From JAOAGA01 sp964540515 (lineage in GTDB: Bacteria > CALINM01): a DNA stretch of 64,000 nucleotides. The DNA is taken from positions 62,001 to 126,000 of the forward strand of contig CAZIMS010000006.1 of assembly GCA_964540515.1 (NCBI GenBank), written 5' to 3'. Below, piece by piece: positions 59,479 to 64,000 of this stretch. Positions within the stretch are counted from its first letter, which is position 1. The number at the start of each line of letters is the position of its first letter. The notes under the pieces are model-generated. The model saw nothing but the letters and a program-made list of their open reading frames with translations, made no database searches and had not been told where the DNA came from. Both the position numbers and the translations under genes were made by a program.

Positions 59479-61076
59479 ATGTAGAACCTTTTTCCTTTAT
59501 ATCTTTTGGTGGCATAGGAGAAACCGGCTTTAACTCATATCTTTTCAACATAAAAGGCAATAAATTCCTCGTAGATTTTGGAATAGCCATGCCAACACCT
59601 TTTATGCCTTCTACTTCAACTATTGTTCCAGATGTGAGGGCTATGGCAGAGTTTTTTAAAGATGTTAAGGCTATAATTTTTACCCATGGACACGAAGACC
59701 ATATTGGTTCCTATCATTACTTTAGAGATTTTTTTAAAGCCCCTGTAATTGCTTCTTCTTTAACGTTAGAACTAATAAACATGAAATTAAAAGAGCTTGG
59801 CAAAGAACAAGTTAATGATTACATCTTAATTAAAAGAAATAATTCTCAAATAAGATTAGGCGAGTTAGAGTTTTGTTTTTTCAAAACAAAGCATAGTATA
59901 CCCCAGAGTTATGGTTTATATTTCAAAACGCCTTTTGGATATGTAGTTTTTACATCGGACTTTAAAGAGATAGAGGGCCTTAAAAAAATTCCCCCCAACC
60001 CCTTTATTCTCTTTTTTGATGCCACAAATAGTGAGATAAAAGAAAATAAAGAAGAAGCTGAAGTAAACAAAAATATAGAAAGACTATTTAAGGAAACCAA
60101 AGGCGCAATAATAGTCTCTACCTTCTCTACCAATCTAGAAAGAATAGATAAGATTATCAATCTTTCTAAGAAATATAAAAGGAAAATCTTTGTATCAGGA
60201 AAAAATATTGAAAAATCTATTCAAATAGGCAAAAAATTAAAAATATTTGAAGATTTCTCGACAGAAGACTTCGTCAGAATAAATAAATTTAAAAGAGAAG
60301 AGATTTTAGTCTTAACAACAGGAACACAAGGCGAAAGGTACTCTTCCCTTAACTTTATCTCTATGGGCAACTTTAAAGGTTTCAAAATTAAAGAAGGTGA
60401 TACGGTAATAATTAGCTCAAGCATTATCCCAAGAAACGAGATCTATATCTACGATATGATAAATAGACTTTCTGAAAAAGGTGCAATGGTTTACTATGCC
60501 AAGACAGATGATATCCATACCTCTGGACACGCCTCCCTAAAGGAGCTTTCTAAGATTTTGGGACATTTTGACCCAAATTACATTGTCCCAATACACGGTG
60601 AACACAGGCAACTTAATATGGCAAGAAAGTTTATTCTTAGCAAGAAGCAAAAAGAGGCAGCAATCTTAAAACCGAACCCTGGAGATGAGTTTATCTTTAA
60701 AGGTCAAGGTGATCTTACTGTAAAAAAACATGTAATAAAAAAACTTTATATAGATGAGGATAGCAATGAGTTCATATCAATGGACCTTATAAAGCAGAGA
60801 AAAAAACTTTCAGAAAGTGGTATAATTGTCATCAATATAAAAGAAGAGGTTGATTTTTTGAGTTTTGGATTTCTTGAAAGAGACTCAAATTTTTTTGAGC
60901 TCCTAAAAAGCTTTATACTCTTAAAGCTTAAGAGTTATAAATCACAATATCTGGAAAAGGAAGTTATTCCTGAGATATTAGAGAAAGATATAAAGAGCTT
61001 TATCAAGAAAAAACTTAATAAAAAACCCTATATTGTGTTAAATATCTTGGAGGATCGATGCTTCTTGAATCAATAA
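59475..61076 (+). CDS. RNase J-like metallo-beta-lactamase/beta-CASP ribonuclease
   Basis: 533 residues, slightly shorter than typical RNase J. It opens SFISFGGIGETGFNSYLF, close to the RNase J GGxxEIGKN; the zinc motif is THGHEDHIGS with H71, H73, D75 and H76. Beta-CASP segments include TGTQGERYSS and DIHTSGHAS, and IVPIHGEHRQL supplies a late His ligand. It should act as 5'-3' exo- and endoribonuclease of mRNA and rRNA. Starts at GTG 59475 overlapping the previous stop. Alternatively a divergent beta-CASP hydrolase. Confidence 0.88.
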   Translation: MNVEPFSFISFGGIGETGFNSYLFNIKGNKFLVDFGIAMPTPFMPSTSTIVPDVRAMAEFFKDVKAIIFTHGHEDHIGSYHYFRDFFKAPVIASSLTLELINMKLKELGKEQVNDYILIKRNNSQIRLGELEFCFFKTKHSIPQSYGLYFKTPFGYVVFTSDFKEIEGLKKIPPNPFILFFDATNSEIKENKEEAEVNKNIERLFKETKGAIIVSTFSTNLERIDKIINLSKKYKRKIFVSGKNIEKSIQIGKKLKIFEDFSTEDFVRINKFKREEILVLTTGTQGERYSSLNFISMGNFKGFKIKEGDTVIISSSIIPRNEIYIYDMINRLSEKGAMVYYAKTDDIHTSGHASLKELSKILGHFDPNYIVPIHGEHRQLNMARKFILSKKQKEAAILKPNPGDEFIFKGQGDLTVKKHVIKKLYIDEDSNEFISMDLIKQRKKLSESGIIVINIKEEVDFLSFGFLERDSNFFELLKSFILLKLKSYKSQYLEKEVIPEILEKDIKSFIKKKLNKKPYIVLNILEDRCFLNQ

Positions 61077-61834
61077 TTCTTGGTGCTGTCCAGGGTCTAA
61101 CAGAATTTTTACCTATCAGTAGCTCTGCCCATCTTGTTTTAGTCCCATATTTTTTCAATTTCAAAAGCTCAATCTTGAGTTCTACTATGTTTGACGCCAT
61201 CTTGCATGGTGGATCTCTTCTTGCAATTATCTTATTCTTCTGGAAAGACATAGTAAAACTGAAAGATAATAAGCCCCTAATAACTATGATTATTATCTCT
61301 TGTGTCCCTACTTTCCTTCTTGCCTTACTTATTGAGCCTATTAAAGACATATATTTAAGGAATGTATCAATTATCGGGGCAAATCTTATAATCTTCAGCC
61401 TTTATATTTTAATTGCTGAAAAAAAAAACAAAGAGCTATTAACCATTGGTAGCCTTAAGCTCCATCATTTTTTAATACTGGGCTTTATGCAATCTTTTGC
61501 ACTAATACCAGGCACAAGCAGATCTGGTGTTACCATAGCTACGGCTTATTTATTAAATATTAAAAAAGACGAGTCTTTATCAGTATCATTTTTAATGGGG
61601 ATACCAGTAATAGGAGCTGCCTTTCTGTATGAGTTTAAAAAAGCGCTAATGGCAAATCAGAGCGAGATGATACCAATGGAGATAATTACTATCGGTATGT
61701 TAAGCTCCTTAATATTTGGGATAATTGCTCTTTTTTTACTCGCTAAGATTGTAAAAAAATATAAAATTTCCTACTTTGCTTACTATAGATTTTTTATCGC
61801 CTTACTGATATTCTATGAATTATGGATAAACTAA
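61058..61834 (+). CDS. uppP: Undecaprenyl-diphosphate phosphatase
   Basis: 258-residue membrane phosphatase (BacA/UppP) that recycles the undecaprenyl carrier for peptidoglycan synthesis. Motif 1 is GAVQGLTEFLPISSSAHL (9-26) with the catalytic Glu, and motif 2 PGTSRSGVTIATA with conserved Arg/Ser. About eight helices. GGAGG lies five bases before ATG 61058, supporting the start inside the RNase J gene (19-base overlap). Overlaps ftsK by 13 bases. Confidence 0.95.
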   Translation: MLLESIILGAVQGLTEFLPISSSAHLVLVPYFFNFKSSILSSTMFDAILHGGSLLAIILFFWKDIVKLKDNKPLITMIIISCVPTFLLALLIEPIKDIYLRNVSIIGANLIIFSLYILIAEKKNKELLTIGSLKLHHFLILGFMQSFALIPGTSRSGVTIATAYLLNIKKDESLSVSFLMGIPVIGAAFLYEFKKALMANQSEMIPMEIITIGMLSSLIFGIIALFLLAKIVKKYKISYFAYYRFFIALLIFYELWIN

Positions 61835-63963
61835 ACAAAAAAGAGTTAGATGCAGAAAAAGAGAGGCCCCTTAAAAGAGAAATAGGTCTAATCATTATTA
61901 TAGCCATCACTGGCTTTTTTTATCTTACTATTCTTACTTTTTCACCCAATGACCCTTCTTTTTTCACAAAAGATATCTTTTCTGATGAGATAAAAAACTT
62001 CTTTGGTAAATTTGGTTCCTACATTGCTTCAATATTAATACAGTTCTTAGGGTGGTCTTCCCTTTATATCCCCCTTTACTTAACAGCAATAATATTTTAT
62101 TCAAAGTTTTTGAGAGATTTTAGCTTAAATTTAGCAAGATTTTTTTTCTTTATAGTCTCGCTTTTTTCTTTATCAGGCTTTCTTTCCTCAATCTCTCCGG
62201 AGTCAAATGTTTTCGGTTTGAGAATACCTGCAGGGGGCTTCATTGGTCATGTAATTGGATCATCTTTTAGTAAATATCTTAATGTTACAGGCGGGGTTTT
62301 TACACTTGTTATTATATTTATGGTCTTTACTATCCTATCTTTAGAGAAAAACATTTTCAAAAAAATTTTTCTTTTCCTTCTTAATCTATTCAAGGGTATT
62401 TTTGCCGTTAAAATGTGGAAAGAGCGTTCAAAAAAACCTGAAGTTAGGACTCCCAATCTAACCAAAGCCTCTAAAAATTTAGACGATAAAAAGGAAGAAA
62501 AGACTGAAGAGCAAGAGCTAACCCTTAATTTATCTACCGACATCTCTAAATATGACCTACCTCCCATCTCCATTTTAAACATCAATAAAGAGAAATATTT
62601 CGGGCCATCGGAGGCAGAGATAAAGGAAAATATTGGACTCATAGAAGATTGTTTGAGATACTTCGATGTGAGAGGTAAGATATCAGAGGTCCACCCTGGA
62701 CCATTAATTACAATGTATGAGTTTATACCCGAACCAGGCACAAAGATAAACAAGATTGTTGCTTTAGAAAACGAGTTGTCAATGGCATTAAAGGCAATAT
62801 CCTTAAGAATAATAGCACCAATTCCCGGTAAATCTTCGATAGGTATAGAGCTATCCAATAAAAAGATGGCAACTGTTTATATTAGAGAGATAATTGGTTC
62901 AGAAGAATTTGCTAATAAATATCTAAAGATACCTCTCTGTATTGGTAAAGACACCACAGGTAACCCCTTTGTTGCCGACTTAACTAAGATGCCACATTTA
63001 TTAATAGCAGGCTCTACTGGGTCTGGTAAAAGTGTTTGCATTAACGCAATGATATTAAGCATACTTTTTAAACTAAAACCTGACGAAGCAAAGTTTATTA
63101 TGATAGACCCAAAAATGTTAGAGCTATCTCTCTATCAGGATATACCACACCTTGCCTATCCTGTCGTAACTAACCCAGAAGAGGCTTCAAAGGTACTAAA
63201 ATGGGCAATCAGAGAGATGGACCAAAGATATGAACTAATGGCAAACAGTGCAGTTAGAAATATTGAACAATACAACGCAAAGATTGAAGAGAGGTCTAAG
63301 AGGACTCTTTTTTCAAATAATGAAGAAGAGAAGAAAAAATTGCCCTATATAATTATAATTATTGATGAGCTTGCTGATCTAATGATGGTATCTGCCAAGG
63401 AGGTTGAAAATTACATAACAAGGCTTGCCCAAAAGGCAAGGGCATCTGGTATTCATCTTATAGTGGCAACACAAAGGCCTTCTGTAGATGTTATAACAGG
63501 TCTTATTAAGGCAAATTTTCCAGCAAGAATAGCCTTTAAGGTAGCCAGCAAGGTTGATTCAAGGACTATCCTTGATGTAAATGGTTCTGAGAGTCTATTA
63601 GGGCAGGGAGATATGTTATTTCTTAAACCAGGAACAAGTCAGCTAATTAGATTACACGGTGCTCTAGTTACAGAAAATGAGATAATCCAAACAGTCCATT
63701 TCTGGAAATCACAATCAAAACCAGAATTTATTGAATTACCCGCAGAGGTCGAAGAAACACAGGGAGAAGATGAACTCTTTGACGATGAAAAATATGAGGA
63801 AGCTGTTAAAATTGTAATAGAGACCAAACAGGCATCTATCTCTCATCTTCAAAGGAGGATGAGAATTGGATATAATAGAGCTGCGAGGATGATAGAAAGG
63901 ATGGAGAGAGAAGGGATTGTAAGCCCACCAGATGGAGCTAAGGGTAGAGAGGTATTGAGATAA
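61822..63963 (+). CDS. ftsK: DNA translocase FtsK/SpoIIIE
   Basis: 713 residues. Four N-terminal TM helices (about 20-175), a short charged linker (200-230), then the alpha/beta motor: Walker A GSTGSGKS at 397-404, Walker B IIIIDELADLMM, and the winged-helix gamma domain at the C-terminus (SISHLQRRMRIGYNRAARMI), which reads KOPS-like sequences. The short linker separates it from long-linker enterobacterial FtsK. It moves chromosome termini during division. The last 37 bases of the window show nothing identifiable. Confidence 0.96.
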   Translation: MDKLNKKELDAEKERPLKREIGLIIIIAITGFFYLTILTFSPNDPSFFTKDIFSDEIKNFFGKFGSYIASILIQFLGWSSLYIPLYLTAIIFYSKFLRDFSLNLARFFFFIVSLFSLSGFLSSISPESNVFGLRIPAGGFIGHVIGSSFSKYLNVTGGVFTLVIIFMVFTILSLEKNIFKKIFLFLLNLFKGIFAVKMWKERSKKPEVRTPNLTKASKNLDDKKEEKTEEQELTLNLSTDISKYDLPPISILNINKEKYFGPSEAEIKENIGLIEDCLRYFDVRGKISEVHPGPLITMYEFIPEPGTKINKIVALENELSMALKAISLRIIAPIPGKSSIGIELSNKKMATVYIREIIGSEEFANKYLKIPLCIGKDTTGNPFVADLTKMPHLLIAGSTGSGKSVCINAMILSILFKLKPDEAKFIMIDPKMLELSLYQDIPHLAYPVVTNPEEASKVLKWAIREMDQRYELMANSAVRNIEQYNAKIEERSKRTLFSNNEEEKKKLPYIIIIIDELADLMMVSAKEVENYITRLAQKARASGIHLIVATQRPSVDVITGLIKANFPARIAFKVASKVDSRTILDVNGSESLLGQGDMLFLKPGTSQLIRLHGALVTENEIIQTVHFWKSQSKPEFIELPAEVEETQGEDELFDDEKYEEAVKIVIETKQASISHLQRRMRIGYNRAARMIERMEREGIVSPPDGAKGREVLR

Positions 63964-64000
63964 ATAATAGGTTATTATAACAACTGTAATAAACTAAAGA

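Noticed and set aside
62247..62858. 203-codon minus-strand frame inside ftsK
   Set aside because: It is fully antisense to a well-supported gene, has no ribosome site and no recognisable domain.
1..64000. CRISPR arrays, insertion sequences, prophage or toxin-antitoxin modules
   Set aside because: No spaced direct repeats, transposase, integrase or paired small toxin/antitoxin genes were found on reading both strands.

Overview
The window is AT-rich (by eye about one third G+C), gene-dense bacterial DNA with long single-direction operons, c-type cytochromes, and a complete acyl-CoA oxidation set. The mix of an octaheme cytochrome with a DUF3373-like porin, AT-rich housekeeping genes and a liv-type carboxylate importer suggests a thermophilic or anaerobically respiring member of Deferribacterota (Calditerrivibrio/Deferribacter-like). 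That placement is inference from gene content, not from a marker-gene comparison. No insertion sequence, prophage, integrase or CRISPR array was seen.

Layout. 1-1400: ABC-2 exporter (permease cut by the window edge). 1479-3481: KtrB/KtrA potassium uptake. 3484-4797: Nudix hydrolase and tandem UspA. 4912-7593: minus-strand operon rsmD, secreted hypothetical, coaD, aspartate aminotransferase. 7679-13384: plus-strand run of K+ channel, TIM-barrel enzyme, radical SAM-DUF2344 and RNase G. 13458-17307: redox block on the minus strand (octaheme cytochrome, porin, monoheme cytochrome). 17602-19133: divergent redox cassette of a 45-residue CXXC peptide, a NapH-like polyferredoxin and a TlpA thioredoxin lipoprotein. 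19136-24506: AcuC-like deacetylase, then alaC-like/hom/thrC/PhoU-like amino-acid operon. 24626-27064: an acyl-CoA dehydrogenase between two membrane proteins.

27329-44478 is one roughly 17-kb minus-strand array of 18 closely spaced genes, starting with a MerR regulator: two thiolases, a GalT/HIT-like protein, 3-hydroxyacyl-CoA dehydrogenase, two enoyl-CoA hydratases, three acyl-CoA dehydrogenases, EtfAB, a cobalamin adenosyltransferase, split methylmalonyl-CoA mutase, MeaB chaperone, a DUF169 protein and HMG-CoA lyase. Upstream of it, 44547-53310 encodes a liv-type ABC importer interleaved with an acyl-CoA synthetase, a phenylacetate-CoA ligase and a CBS-ACT protein. Together they read as an import, activate and oxidise pathway for branched-chain, fatty or aromatic carboxylates. 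The promoter regions of the two units share a 10-base element (CAGTTTACGT) that is a candidate operator for the MerR protein.

53410-58761 holds trmB, an HD-GYP protein, an M29 aminopeptidase, tRNA-Leu(CAG), a GAF histidine kinase and TrpB2. 58901-63963 is a plus-strand operon: small membrane protein, TPR-like protein, RNase J, UppP and FtsK. Several promoters (ktrB, the CXXC peptide, the small membrane protein) place the start codon 8-9 bases after the -10 box, without a Shine-Dalgarno sequence, suggesting leaderless messages.
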